A program made the translations under genes and the position numbers. From Neocallimastix lanati (nom. inval.) (taxonomy: Eukaryota > Neocallimastigomycota > Neocallimastigomycetes > Neocallimastigales > Neocallimastigaceae): a DNA stretch of 64,000 nucleotides. Every line of letters begins with the position of its first letter. The stretch's first letter is position 1. Below the pieces are notes generated by a model. That model made no database searches, was not told the origin of the DNA, and was given only the letters and a program-made list of their open reading frames with translations. Positions 39,311 to 50,731 of this stretch are shown here, in pieces. The stretch is taken from NCBI GenBank assembly GCA_016946835.1, contig JACVTC010000013.1, positions 1,681,001 through 1,745,000 of the forward strand. Direction: 5' to 3'.

Positions 39311-39314
<4 letters not shown>
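38517..39314 (-). mobile_element. Older LINE copy A, 3' part (interrupted)
   Basis: A 33-base poly(T) (minus-strand tail) is followed by a 3' part of the same LINE as copy B. The coding part aligns to B from about 39474: TTTCGGCAAGTTGTACTATG at 38718 and again in B. Relative to B it lacks about 590 bases (B 39974-40560): the sequence jumps from GGAAGAAAGAGG to AATGTCTAATATAGTC. Its 3' UTR differs from that of B between 38550 and 38640. Frameshifts break the frame. It is cut at 39314 by the insertion of copy B and resumes at 41721. Confidence 0.85.
39298..39314. repeat. Target-site duplication, left copy
   Basis: ATATTAATGTTTGAATT, identical to 41721-41737; it is part of the host copy A sequence and bounds the LINE inserted between them. 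Confidence 0.9.
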
Positions 39315-39346
<32 letters not shown>

Positions 39347-41720
39347 CAGGGAAGAGAATACACTTCCAAAACTTTATTAAATTTTATTTTAAAAAATACA
39401 TGTAGGTGAAAAGTACATTTGAAATTAAAAATAAAAAAATAAAAAATAAAAAAATAAAAAAGCTCGAAAATACTATGTATTTCGGCAAGTTGTACTATGC
39501 GGGAATTTTTCCCTTCCTATCAAATAAAAAAGAAATAAAACCTAGAAGTAACATCTTTAAAATAGATAGTGTGGTGTCCACTAAACTCTCCCCGGACTCA
39601 TCATTTATTGAACTACTAGGGAGAGATTCATCCTTCGTAGCAATAGATGACGATCCTGTATTATCATTATGCCTTATCAGTACGACGTCGACGCTCTTGG
39701 ATAAGTTTGGTATTTTGCAATACCTATCAAATAATAGCTCAAACGAACTACTAATGATAGGTATTGCACTTGTTAAGAATTCCGCCAAGCCCACAATTTT
39801 TGGAACAGGTGACTCAGATGAACCTTTGAAAAGTAGTTCATTTAATTGTCTCTGTTCCCCACTATCGAAATGTAGCTCATTTAAAACTAAAGTCCCACCA
39901 AGAAGGAACAAGTATATATAATGATTGATATAATCTTCAAAATTAGAAATAGAGTCATAGGAAGAAAGAGGATTAAACGCTCTAATCTTCCTAAGGAATA
40001 AAACATAGAGATCATCGATGAAATTTAAAGAATTCCATCTAAAAGATGCAAGAGCATCGCATTTAAAAATCCAATGTTCAAAAGATTGTTTATCTTCGCC
40101 ACAACAGGGGCAATACTTGGGACAATCTTCTGAAACTCTACCCATTCTAATAGCAATAGTAGTATTGTATTTATAACCACAGCGTAAACGTATAATCCAC
40201 GAAAACCCTAAGTTGAATTGGGGATATTTTAAACTAAGCATAATTATAGCTTTATTGTTTGAGAACTTATTACGATCGTAATTTTGACCTTTAATACCTT
40301 GAAATTTGGCAACTGATTTCCAGTAACGTTCTAAAATATCGTCATATTTTTCACATTTATATTTTTTGATTTTTTTATACAGTGTTCTAGATTCTTTAGT
40401 CCAGGAATAATGATGCATTTTGGGAATAGATTTAATAAGATCCTTTATAATACAGTTTGATTTACTCCATTTTGCAAATGATTTAATCTGTAAGGCTGCG
40501 CAGACACCAGCAATAGGAGGAATGCTTAGATCTCGAGATAAAGCATAAGTACTCATAGTAGAATTATGTCTAATATAGTCATTGTCTTCTGAACTTGTTT
40601 TACCATTTTTAGAGAAGGAGCCGATACACCAAAATAGACCAGTATTAATTAATGTTTGAATTCTGGCCGTTCTGGATTTGTTTGAACCAAGTAAAGGAGA
40701 ATAATAAATTACTTTACTAATAACAAAGGATTGAAGAACTTTTTTCTTGTATGCAATAGGGATAAGTTTATTTGAGAAGAAATGTGTAAATGAAAGAAGG
40801 GATTTTCTAACTTTAAAATGCATGTGAGATATAATGTGTTCTAGTAAGAGATCATCAGAAAAAGGAATACCAAGATAAATATAACTAGAAACTTTAGGAA
40901 TAGCATTCATTCCTAAATAGAAGGTTGGGTCACTATAGTTTGGAGGAGATTGGAAGTTCATTGGTTTTATAACCATAGTTGCACATTTTTCAATACCAAA
41001 AGTCATTTCATTTAAATTAGCCCATCTATGTATCTTTTTTAGTAATTTTTCTAAATTTTTTGCACTTGGAGCAATTAGAACAACATCATCAGCAAAGAGT
41101 CCACCACAACACTTTTTTCTTCCAATATTAACACCAAACTTTTCACAGTCATTTAATATATCATTGATGAATAAATTGAATAAGATCGGAGATAATGGAC
41201 AACCTTGACGAACACCTCTTTTAATAGGAAATTCATTTGATAACATTGAAGCAAATCGAGCACGAGCTTTAGATGAAGTATATAAATTACAAAGAAAATC
41301 AAAACATTTACCACGTACGCCATAATGATATAATTTAGTAAGAATGTTAAAAATAGGAACTGAATCATAAGCTTTTTTAAGATCTAAAAAGGCTAAATAT
41401 GTGAATTTTCCTTGAAATTTTCTTCTTTGGCATATTTCTCTAACGGAAATGAATAAACTAATGCATTCTTCACGGTTGCGAAAGCCAAATTGTTCAGGTC
41501 TAATGAAATTGTGTGAGAGTGCGTAAGAAGATATTCTATCTGTTATAATTTTTGAAATGATTTTCAGTCCAACATTAATGAGAGAAATACCTCGATAATT
41601 ACTACAATCTGATAGGTCACCTTTCTTAGGGATTGATACAATAGAAGCTGAGTTCCATTTTTTAGGAAAAGACCCATTCCATATTTTATTAAAAATCAAT
41701 TTAAGACACTTTCCAGCAGC
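39315..41720 (-). mobile_element. 5'-truncated LINE copy B, young insertion
   Basis: Read on the minus strand: a truncated 5' end at 41720, an open reverse-transcriptase frame to 39495, a 3' UTR with AATAAA about 35 bases before the tail (near 39378-39383), and poly(A) at 39315-39343. The exact 17-bp duplication of the host sequence on both sides marks target-primed reverse transcription. The intact frame, long pure tail and unmutated duplication point to a recent event. Two tiny 3'-end fragments of relatives lie at 41793-41949. Confidence 0.92.
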
Positions 41721-41723
41721 ATA
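39495..41723 (-). CDS. LINE reverse transcriptase, N-terminally truncated
   Basis: Open from the truncation point (AAGKCLKLIFNKIWNGSFPK...) to the stop at 39495, about 741 codons. The only initiator would be non-ATG, so the frame is a 5'-truncated ORF2 and not a complete gene. Counting from the Leu at 41699: NYRGISL near 35-40, LDLKKAYDSV (105-114), RQGCPLSPILFNLFIND (164-180), catalytic FADD (202-205), then thumb sequence. A Cys/His-rich stretch follows (CPKYCPCCG near 526-534, EHWIFKC near 541-547), typical of the C-terminal zinc knuckle of non-LTR elements. An endonuclease domain is not present because of the truncation, and no RNase H is evident. It copies LINE RNA at nicked target DNA; this copy alone is probably not autonomous. 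It can be assigned to non-LTR retrotransposons firmly, to a clade not at all. Confidence 0.92.
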   Translation of the reverse strand, partial: YAAGKCLKLIFNKIWNGSFPKKWNSASIVSIPKKGDLSDCSNYRGISLINVGLKIISKIITDRISSYALSHNFIRPEQFGFRNREECISLFISVREICQRRKFQGKFTYLAFLDLKKAYDSVPIFNILTKLYHYGVRGKCFDFLCNLYTSSKARARFASMLSNEFPIKRGVRQGCPLSPILFNLFINDILNDCEKFGVNIGRKKCCGGLFADDVVLIAPSAKNLEKLLKKIHRWANLNEMTFGIEKCATMVIKPMNFQSPPNYSDPTFYLGMNAIPKVSSYIYLGIPFSDDLLLEHIISHMHFKVRKSLLSFTHFFSNKLIPIAYKKKVLQSFVISKVIYYSPLLGSNKSRTARIQTLINTGLFWCIGSFSKNGKTSSEDNDYIRHNSTMSTYALSRDLSIPPIAGVCAALQIKSFAKWSKSNCIIKDLIKSIPKMHHYSWTKESRTLYKKIKKYKCEKYDDILERYWKSVAKFQGIKGQNYDRNKFSNNKAIIMLSLKYPQFNLGFSWIIRLRCGYKYNTTIAIRMGRVSEDCPKYCPCCGEDKQSFEHWIFKCDALASFRWNSLNFIDDLYVLFLRKIRAFNPLSSYDSISNFEDYINHYIYLFLLGGTLVLNELHFDSGEQRQLNELLFKGSSESPVPKIVGLAEFLTSAIPIISSSFELLFDRYCKIPNLSKSVDVVLIRHNDNTGSSSIATKDESLPSSSINDESGESLVDTTLSILKMLLLGFISFLFDRKGKIPA

Positions 41724-41787
41724 TTAATGTTTGAATTCTAACCGTTCTAGATTTTTTTGAACCAAGTAAAGACGAATAATAAATAAT

Positions 41788-41792
<5 letters not shown>
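41721..41792 (-). mobile_element. LINE copy A, continuation after the copy B insertion
   Basis: Begins with the right target duplication (41721-41737). It continues CTAACCGTTCTAGATTTTTT and AACCAAGTAAAGACGAATAA, aligned to 40652-40715 inside copy B. It is interrupted again at 41793 and resumes at 41950 (ACTTTACTAATAACAAAAGA), ending near 41970. Confidence 0.85.
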
Positions 41793-41826
<34 letters not shown>

Positions 41827-41949
41827 CAAGGAAGAGAATACTTTTTTTTTTTTTTTTTTTTTTTTTTTAGACAGGGAAGAGAATACACTTCCATAACTTT
41901 ATTTATTTTATTATAAAAAATACATGTAGGGGAAAAGTTGTACTATGCG
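41793..41949 (-). mobile_element. Two tiny LINE 3'-end fragments in tandem
   Basis: Poly(T) 41793-41823 plus AGACAAGGAAGAGAATAC (41824-41841) is one 3' end truncated to 18 bases. Poly(T) 41842-41868 plus AGACAGGGAAGAGAATACAC and ~60 more bases is a second, ending in AAGTTGTACTATGCG with the A-rich middle of the 3' UTR deleted. The pair splits copy A, with ACTTT on both sides (41791-41795, 41950-41954) as a possible short target duplication. Confidence 0.75.
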
Positions 41950-42570
41950 ACTTTACTAATAACAAAAGATCGATTATATAAACTTAAAAATAAAAGTATT
42001 AATTAAATATTAATTCCCAATAATTACATAATTACATAAATCACACAAAACAATAAAAACAAAAACAAACTTTTATAAAAATAACATATATTATTTAAAG
42101 TACAATAATGAAAAAAAATGTTTTTTATTGTTTATTTTTATTTGATTGTATTTTATTTCGCAATTTAATTTAATTATTTGTTACTAAAGTGATTTTTTTA
42201 TACAATTTCTTTTTTTTTTTTTTTTTTTTTACAATTTATATATATAAAAATCACATTGGATATTTTCTTTTTTTTTCTTTTCAGAAATTTTTCTCTTGTT
42301 ATTCATTCTTTTTTTGTTATTATCATTATTATTACTTTTGCTTCTTCTTTATCGAATAGATTTTATAATTTATTATTATATGATTTATTATTTATATTTA
42401 TATATATTCTTCCTTTTTAAAAAGATTATTCTTTCTTTTAAAAAATAGTATTAACATAATTCATTTCCTTTATTTTTCTTTCATAAAAAAATTTTTTTTA
42501 TGATATAAAACAAAAGAAAAAAACTATGATAGAAATAGAATCATTCAATGATAAAAATAAAATAAGAAAC

Positions 42571-44499
42571 CTAGTAACGGTAGTGATCTGGCTTGAATGG
42601 ACCTTCAATTGGAACACCAAGATATTCACTTTGTTGTTGAGTAAGCTTAGTAAGCTTAACACCTAACTTTTCTAAGTGAGCAGCAGCAACTTCTTCATCT
42701 AACTTCTTTGGAAGCATGTGAACACCAAGTGGGTAGCTCTTGATATCAGTCCAGAGAGCAATTTGAGCAAGAACTTGGTTAGTGAAGGAGTTAGACATAA
42801 CGAAAGATGGGTGACCAGTGGCACAACCAAGGTTAACAAGACGACCTTCAGCAAGAAGAATAATTCTGTGACCGTTAGATAAAGTGTAACGATCAACTTG
42901 TGGCTTAACGTTAATAACGCTAACAGCATTAGCCTTTAACCAGGCAACATCAATTTCACAATCGAAGTGACCAATGTTACAGACAATAGCATCATCCTTC
43001 ATGTTTGGGAAGTGAGCACCAGTGATAATTTGACAATCACCAGTGGTAGTAACGAAAATGTTACCTTGGTGGGAAGCTTCTTCCATAGTGGTAACTTCAT
43101 AACCTTCCATAGCGGCTTGAAGAGCATTAATTGGATCAACTTCAGTGATAAGGACACGAGCACCCATACCTCTGAGAGCAGCAGCACAACCCTTACCAAC
43201 ATCACCGTAACCGGCAACGACACAGATCTTACCAGCGATCATAACATCAGTAGCACGCTTAATACCATCAATTAAAGATTCACGACAACCATATAAGTTA
43301 TCGAACTTACTCTTAGTAACGGAATCGTTAACGTTAATGGCTGGAACCTTAAGCTTACCATCCTTGAACATTCTGTATAACTTGTGAACACCAGTAGTAG
43401 TTTCTTCGGAGATACCGTTAATACCAGCAAGAAGTTCTGGGTGCTTTTCATGAACAAGAGCAGTAAGATCACCACCATCATCAAGGATCATATTTAATGG
43501 CTTGTTGTCCTTGAAGGCGTATAAAGTTTGTTCAATACACCAGATGTATTCTTCATCAGTTTCACCCTTCCAAGCGAAAACTGGAACACCAGTAGCAGCA
43601 ATAGCAGCAGCAGCATGATCTTGAGTAGAGAAAATGTTACATGAACTCCAGGCAACTTCAGCACCAAGAGCAGTAAGAGTTTCAATAAGCATAGCAGTTT
43701 GGATAGTCATGTGAAGACAACCGCAAATACGAGCACCCTTAAGTGGTTGAGATGGACCGTACTTCTTACGAAGAGTCATGAGACCTGGCATTTCATTTTC
43801 AGCAATGTCAAGTTCCTTACGACCGAAATCGGCAAGATTGATATCAGCTATAATTATTAATTTATAAATATATTATTCCATAATATAATTTATAATAAAA
43901 TATTTATAATAATTAAAAATTTTAAAAAATAATTAGAAATAATATATAAACCATATAATAAATGTAGATTATCAACTAATAAGTTTATTGATTATGCCCA
44001 ACAATTCTTATTTTTTTTATAAAAATTAATAAATAATTTAAAAAAAAAATATATTTATATTATTATTCTGATTAATAAATAATTAATTTATTAATCCCTA
44101 ACGTTTTTTTTATTTTTTTTTTTTTTTATTTATTAAATAATTATATGATTAACTATTTAAGAAAAAATTATATGATTAACTATTTAAGAAATAATTATAT
44201 GATTAACTATTTAAGAAATAATTAAACTTCATTTTCAAATTCTTATAATCCTTTTAACTCTCTTTAATAGCATTTTCTAATTATATTCATCTTTTATTTT
44301 TCCTTTTTTTTTTTTTTCCTTTTTTTTTTATAATTTATTTCAACAATTCTATTATAGCTTGTTATATATTTTAATTTAAATTACTATTCTTATATAACTC
44401 TTTTTGCCATTGAGCAATCAAATTTATCATTCCAAATACATAATTATTTTAAATTTGGTTTTTATCATATTCCTAATACTAACCGACTTTGTAAACCAT
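42571..44499 (-). CDS. SAH1: S-adenosylhomocysteinase (SAHH), two coding exons
   Basis: Cytosolic NAD-dependent enzyme that splits S-adenosylhomocysteine into adenosine and homocysteine, relieving product inhibition of methyltransferases. Coding exon 1 is 44484-44499 (16 bases, MVYKV plus one base), the intron is 43848-44483 (636 bases, GTTAGT...TAG), and exon 2 is 42571-43847. The joined product is 430 residues, beginning [20 protein letters not shown], which matches the usual family start (YKVADI...GRKE). Seen in order: catalytic CLHMT His (~51), [41 protein letters not shown] (Lys/Asp/Asn), the NAD loop [15 protein letters not shown], and the C-terminal [10 protein letters not shown] that reaches into the partner subunit of the tetramer. 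Length and all key residues are normal. Starting at the internal Met at 43791 would drop 24 conserved residues, so the spliced start is preferred. Codons are GC-rich, as for highly expressed genes. Confidence 0.96.
43848..44483 (-). other. SAHH intron with a three-unit tandem repeat
   Basis: AT-rich GT-AG intron, long for this window. It contains three ~29-base units (TTATATGATTAACTATTTAA) at 44139-44225. Confidence 0.85.
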
Positions 44500-45187
44500 T
44501 TTTTAATTCTATTTTATTAATAAATTATATAATAATATAGCAAAGAACGTAAAAAAAAGGATAATGTTAGGTTTATATATACTTTTTTGTTTGAATTTTG
44601 GAAACATATTCTTAATGTATTGTAATATATATTAATAATATATTAAAATCAAAAATAATCCAATTAGTTTTAAAAGTTAATACTTAACCCAATCAGGGTA
44701 TGGTAATCCATACATTGCAAATTATTAATTTTAAAGATGTATAAGAAAGCTTTAAAAATATCATTTATTAAAAATTAATATATTCAATTATATATTAAAT
44801 ATATATATGATATATTAATAAATGATGATATATATAATTTATAAATTATATTATTATAATTAACCAATATATATAAATATTGATTTACTTTTAATAATTA
44901 TATTTTTTTTTTTTTATTTTATTTCTATTTGAAATGTAAAATCAGTCTTTTTTTTTTTTATGAAAAAAAAAAAAAAAGAATAAGCATTAGTAGATTTTTC
45001 TTATAGAATAAAGTTTTTTTTTTTCTGCATAATATAAAAATTAATAATATATCATAAAAATAAGCATTTTTTTTATCAATAATAAAAATATAAAATATAA
45101 ATATTTAAAAATAAAATTAAAAATATCTTCAAAAATATTTTTATGTAAATATTTATATATTTATTAAATATTAATGGAATAATATAG

Positions 45188-45222
<35 letters not shown>

Positions 45223-46690
45223 TTTTTTCCTTTATATAAAATTTATTTATATTTCTAAACATTTTTCATAATATATATACTTTTATATTTTTATAGAAAT
45301 ATTTAACAACAATATTAACATAAATTATTATTTATAATATCGGATTAATATAAAAATAATATATTCTATTAATACAATCAATATATTTTAAAATTGTATA
45401 GTATATAAAAAAAAATACATTAAGAGGTTAATTTCCATTTTAGCCATATAAAATACAATGTCTGTCCTTATATATTATATATAATAAAATTTTATTGTTA
45501 TTTGTGGCTTAATTAATTTTTTAATAAGTATTATATATATGTATTTTGTATCAAAAAAAATTTCAAAGTTTATAAATAATAAAAATAAAACTATAATAAT
45601 ATTAATGTATTTACATTATTGTATTATATAAATTTTTAAAAATTTAAAATGTATATTATAAATCTATTTATTTATTACATTAATAATAATATAAAAACAT
45701 TTAATAAAGAATAAAATAATAAAATCTTTTGGGATTATCCAAAATTTAACAATGAAATTACTTATTAAAGTTTCAGAAGTATAAAATAAAATAAAAAATG
45801 ACATTACTTTTAATTGAGTTGAAAGATGAAAATCAACAAAAAATGTAATTATAAAAAAAAGGATATATATTTTATATTTAAAATGAATATGAAAGGATTT
45901 CATGACAGATATTATCAATTAAATATAATATTTTTAATTTATCAAAACATTATTCCAAGTAGATACTATGATACAAATTTATGAAATATTAAAATATAAT
46001 TATTAATAAATATTTAATTCAAATTATAAAGTAATTAAAATTCTTTATTAAAAAAATATATATATAATTGGAAATTCCTTTTAATTATAATGTTTATAAT
46101 ATATATATATGTATATATATAAAATTAGTATTAAATGGTATAGTACAATTGTGTAGCAGAAAAAATGAATTTAAAAAGTAAATTTAAAAAAAAGGTAAAA
46201 TTATTGAATAATTTGTTTGTGTTGTAGAAATTACTGACATTTATATTATACTATTTATAAGAATAGAAGAACTATTATAACGTTAAAGTTCTTATAAATA
46301 TGATAATTAAATATTTTATTATTCTTTTTTTAAAATTTAATTAGAAATCCAGCTTAAACTATACATTGTTTTATTATCATTTGAAATATTTATAATAAGA
46401 GTATATATTATTAATATTCATGTATATAAATATAAAATTTACATATAATTGTAATATTTTCAATTGATTTCCAAGTGTAATTTTGATAAATTATTCAAGA
46501 ATTAATATATATAAAAATGATTTTCCAAATGCCAGAAGTATTTTTACTAAAGCTCTAATATAAGAAGAAAATTTTTTTTGCTATTATATTTTATATTTAA
46601 TAATATTTATCTATATATATAAAAAAGCAGTTATATTAAAAAAGTAGCTATTACTTTGATATGATACCAATAATTATTATAATAGTGCCT
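44500..46690. other. Gene-free AT-rich stretch upstream of SAHH
   Basis: Presumably includes the SAHH promoter and 5' leader, but no motif stands out. Long poly(A) at 45190-45219. The plus strand near 45715-45920 has short protein-like bits in changing frames (WDYPKFNNEITY) and is at most a remnant. Confidence 0.45.
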
Positions 46691-46693
46691 TCA

Positions 46694-46822
46694 ACTAATT
46701 AAATACAGTATTAGAAAACATATTAAATACACCAACAATATCACATAAGCATTGTATAAGATCGATAAAAATTTCATAAGAGTTTTGCAAGTAGGTCTGA
46801 GTTACTACAATAAATTCACCCT
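46694..46822 (-). pseudogene. Possible coding remnant
   Basis: Between two stops the minus strand reads 42 codons of mixed composition: GEFIVVTQTYLQNSYEIFID then LIQCLCDIVGVFNMF. There is no start codon, and no splice site joins it to neighbours. Not recognised. Confidence 0.25.
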
Positions 46823-46849
46823 ATATGATAATTATTATTAATATTATTG

Positions 46850-46894
46850 CTATTATTGTTGTTGTTGTTGTTGTTGTTATAGATATTATTATTA

Positions 46895-46937
<43 letters not shown>

Positions 46938-46975
46938 TTATTTATTATTTATTATTTATTATTATTAAATTATTT
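46850..46975. repeat. GTT / ATT / ATTT compound microsatellite
   Basis: Runs of TTG (46857-46878), ATT (46886-46910) and TTTA/TTATTTA (46905-46965). Confidence 0.9.
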
Positions 46976-47077
46976 TAATAATATTTTTTTTAAAAAAAAA
47001 ATATTAATTTAATTTGTTAATTTAGTATATTATAAAGAAAAGAAAGATGAAATAATATAAAGAAATAGTTATTTTTA

Positions 47078-47360
47078 TTACAAGAATTCATATATTGGTT
47101 TTGTATAAATTTTTGCTTTACTAAATTCTATTAATTTACCTTTTAAATATAGATAGTAATATTGTCTTTTCATTGCTTGTAAAGTCCATTGATTAATTCA
47201 CATTGGTTAAATTTTTTTATATTTATTTTATTCAATTTGTTTTATTGAACAAGACTTTTTAACATTCCTCATTTTATCTATCAATTCTTTTCTTATATAT
47301 TTTATTTCTATTTTCCTCAAATACATAAATTTATAGACAAAGCATTCATCATTATACAAT
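47078..47360 (-). pseudogene. Decayed coding remnant, one frame with three stops
   Basis: One minus-strand frame reads YNDECFVYKFMYLRKIEIKY and KELIDKMRNVKKSCSIKQIE, then three stops within about 13 codons, then INQWTLQAMKRQYYYLYLKG and KLIEFSKAKIYTKPIYEFL before TAA at 47078. The protein-like composition on both sides of the stops in one frame indicates a dead gene or an unrecognised short intron. Family unknown; possibly transposon-derived. Confidence 0.4.
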
Positions 47361-47497
47361 ATTTTCTATTGTTATTCTTGCTACTATTTCAAGATGATCT
47401 TTATGGATAAATTAAACATGAACTTAATAAAAAAAATTATTTAAATATCACCAATTCATATAAATTATTAAAAGAGAAATAGATAATAATAATAATA

Positions 47498-47547
<50 letters not shown>

Positions 47548-48252
47548 AAGAAAGAAAAAAAGATAAAACAATAGATTATATTAAAAAGAATTAAAAAAAT
47601 TTTAAAAAAGCCAAAAAAAATCAACTAATATTTAGTCTTAAAGTCACCAAAGAACTATGCTTACTGAATAATTGAATTTATCAAATAAAGTATATAAAGA
47701 ACTTTCTTTATTTGGTAATCATTGTCCTTTTTTATTATTATTATTATATATAGTTAATTAAAGAATATTATTTTCCAAATTTTTTAATTTCAATTTATTT
47801 TACATATATACAAACTATATTATATTATATTATAAAAATATAAATAGAAACAGAATTTCTAAACTTTATTTTAATTAAGAAATATTATATGTATAAAAGA
47901 ATTAAATTTTCACAAATAAATTTTTTTTTTTTCTTGAAAAGAAAAAAAGAAGAAATTTTGTATATTTACTATTATTATTATTTTCATTAGTAATATTTTC
48001 ATTATTAATATTAATATTAATATATAATAAAAGTATTGTTAAAAAAATGTAAATATTGAAATTAAATCAAACAAGAATATTTAAACTTATTATTTAAAAA
48101 AAAAGTAAAAAGAAATATAATAAAAAAAAAAAAAAAAATTAAAAATAAATAAATTAAAAGAATATTTGAAAAGAAAATAAATAAAATAAAATAAATAAAA
48201 TAAAATAAAAAAATAAAATAAAATAACAAAACAAAAAAAAATAAAACAAGCA

Positions 48253-48292
<40 letters not shown>

Positions 48293-48303
48293 AGGAAAAA
48301 AAA
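47361..48303. other. Gene-free AT-rich spacer and A-rich leader of the next gene
   Basis: Poly(A) at 47502-47545 and an almost pure A/T leader (48120-48303, with CAAGCAAGC at 48247) immediately before the ATG at 48304. Confidence 0.5.
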
Positions 48304-49143
48304 ATGCCACCCCAAAATATTTATATTGATGATATTTCCTACGAATCACCAATTATTGAACATGATTCTAAAGAATATAATATTACTGAAGTAATAGAAG
48401 CCTCAAACTATAACAATCAAAATTCAGAAGAAAATCATTATTTTGAACAGGAAAATAATAATAATTATTTAAATATTAATAGTTTATCTTCAGGAAAAGA
48501 ACAAGATAATAATGGATTCATAACCAATCCTTTATTTAATACAATTTTGTTGGTGACCATAATCTGTGAATTTTTATTGCCATGGTTATTAAAGTTCTTC
48601 TATAAAAAGTACAATAGTTTAAAAATGACTCTAAGTGTTTTAGGTAGTCCAGAAAGTCCTGTTAGAGTGATTTATAATATTTGGTTGGTATGGTTAGGAT
48701 TCTTTTTATCTTTTACTGCCTTTGTCTTTTTTTTCAGTAAAAAAAATATTTCAATGGTACTTTCCATTCTTATATTATTGTCTATTTTATGTTTTTCCAT
48801 AGGTGCAGGATTAATAGCTGGATTTTTTAGTGTTAATGAGTCAGAATATGATGAAACTCGAGCATCAAAAATTCATAATACTTGTTCTGCCGTAGGCTTT
48901 ACAACCCTTTTATTCTTTCCCTTATTTAATGGTATTATATCATTTAAACAAAGTTATATATTAGAAGGAATTATAAATATAATATCATTTATTCTGGCTT
49001 TAATATTTTTTATCATATTTATTATGGGAAAAAAAGATAAATTTAAGGACACAATGTTCTCTTATGAAGGTTTATGGGAACGTTTAACATTATTATCAAT
49101 GTATATACCATTTATCTATCAAGGAATACATTCCTTCTTTTAA
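48304..49143 (+). CDS. Six-helix membrane protein resembling DUF998
   Basis: 279 codons, single exon, ATG after a purine-rich leader (GAAGGAAAAAAAA). Residues 1-75 are hydrophilic and rich in Asn, Glu and Ser, with no signal peptide, so the N-terminus is probably cytosolic. Six hydrophobic segments follow at about 79-98, 124-144, 151-175, 193-212, 220-241 and 257-277. Loop 1 carries LSVLGSPESPVRVIYNIW and the loop before helix 4 carries SKIHNTCSAVGF. This pattern (Gly-Ser-Pro...Asn-Ile-Trp before helix 2, and a His followed by small residues before helix 4) recalls the DUF998 family of integral membrane proteins of unknown role. That link is from pattern memory and not certain. The frame is intact and GC is above background, so it is a real gene; no substrate can be proposed. 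Confidence 0.85.
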   Translation: MPPQNIYIDDISYESPIIEHDSKEYNITEVIEASNYNNQNSEENHYFEQENNNNYLNINSLSSGKEQDNNGFITNPLFNTILLVTIICEFLLPWLLKFFYKKYNSLKMTLSVLGSPESPVRVIYNIWLVWLGFFLSFTAFVFFFSKKNISMVLSILILLSILCFSIGAGLIAGFFSVNESEYDETRASKIHNTCSAVGFTTLLFFPLFNGIISFKQSYILEGIINIISFILALIFFIIFIMGKKDKFKDTMFSYEGLWERLTLLSMYIPFIYQGIHSFF

Positions 49144-49409
49144 ACTATACTAGTTAAGGCAAATAATAAAATAATAAAACAGAAAACCTAAAACAATAAA
49201 TTCATCCAAAATAATTATGTAAATGAATAAAATACAATATTTACAAAAATAATAATTATTATATATTAAATAATTATATTTTATAATAATAATAACCATC
49301 AAAAAATATTTGATATATTCATATAATATATTTATTTTAAATATAATAGTATAATAATATAATAATATAATAGTATAATAATAATAACGGTAATAATATA
49401 CAATTTAAT

Positions 49410-49443
<34 letters not shown>

Positions 49444-49797
49444 TATTTGTACTTTAAATGAATTAATTTTTGTAATTTTTTTTTTTTTTTTAATTCAATT
49501 TCATTTAATATCTAAAATCTATATATAAATATATACATATAGAACTTATCAATAATATATTATATTTATTAAATTTATTACTATAGTATATAGAATTCTA
49601 TTTAAATAATATTCAAAAAAAAAAAAAAAAAAAATATTTATATATATTTAATACATACCATCTATAATTTATGTACATATAAAATTTATATATATAATTT
49701 AATAATATATAATATATATATATATTAAATTTTTAGAAATGTTTTCATTATAATAATTTTTGTTAAAAAATAAATATTTTTAAATATTTTAAAATAT

Positions 49798-49829
<32 letters not shown>

Positions 49830-49843
49830 TATGATTTAAGTAT

Positions 49844-49876
<33 letters not shown>

Positions 49877-50697
49877 TTAATAAATACGGGTGTAATATAT
49901 ATTAGAGTATATATATATATAAAGGATTATTTATATCCTTTATATATTATTTAATAATTCAATTTTTAATCAATAGATAGATTTGATTATATAATCATTA
50001 AGAGAATAATGAATTAATAAATATAAATATTTGAAATAGAGATTTGGTTTAATTATTTATTTAATTTTATATTTTTTTAATCATTTATTTATTTTTATAT
50101 TTTTTAATCATTTATTTATTTTTATAATTTTTTAATTATTTATTTATTTTTATATTTTTTTAATCATTTATTTATTTTTATAATTTTTTAATGTTTTTTT
50201 TTTCTTTTTTTTTTTTTTTTTGTGCTTATATTTAATGTGAGAAATATATACAATCTATTTATTATGATTTTTTCTGTTTAATATCGAATATGAACAATAA
50301 ATACAACTTAATTGACTTTCCCAGTTATTTTTTTTTTTTTTTTTGGTATATATCTCCATGTGGTTTGATTATCCAGTAATATAGTTTCAATAAACTTGGA
50401 TTAATTGAAATACGATCAATAATTTGGTAGCTAGCTCATGCTGCCCTATAAATATTGTAAATAATGTTTATATTCATTCATAACTTTAACGAAGGTTTCT
50501 AAAACTCTTCTACATATAATATTTATATAAATATTATTTTTTTAAAACTTAAATTTTATTTAAATATATATATGTATATTTATATATTTAAGTGTCCTGT
50601 TAAGAAATATTATATTTCAATTATTTTGTTAAAAATAAATATTCAAATTATTTTATAATTCTTTTTATTATTATTATTTATTATTATTATAATTTAC

Positions 50698-50731
<34 letters not shown>

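Noticed and set aside
38714-39921. Plus-strand open frames of 101-171 codons over the LINE copies
   Set aside because: Antisense to the reverse-transcriptase frame and repeated only because the LINE is repeated.
42967-43275. Plus-strand open frame inside SAHH
   Set aside because: Antisense shadow of a highly conserved enzyme.
48062-48352. Phe-rich minus-strand frame overlapping the DUF998-like gene start
   Set aside because: Low-complexity translation of the A-rich leader on the opposite strand.
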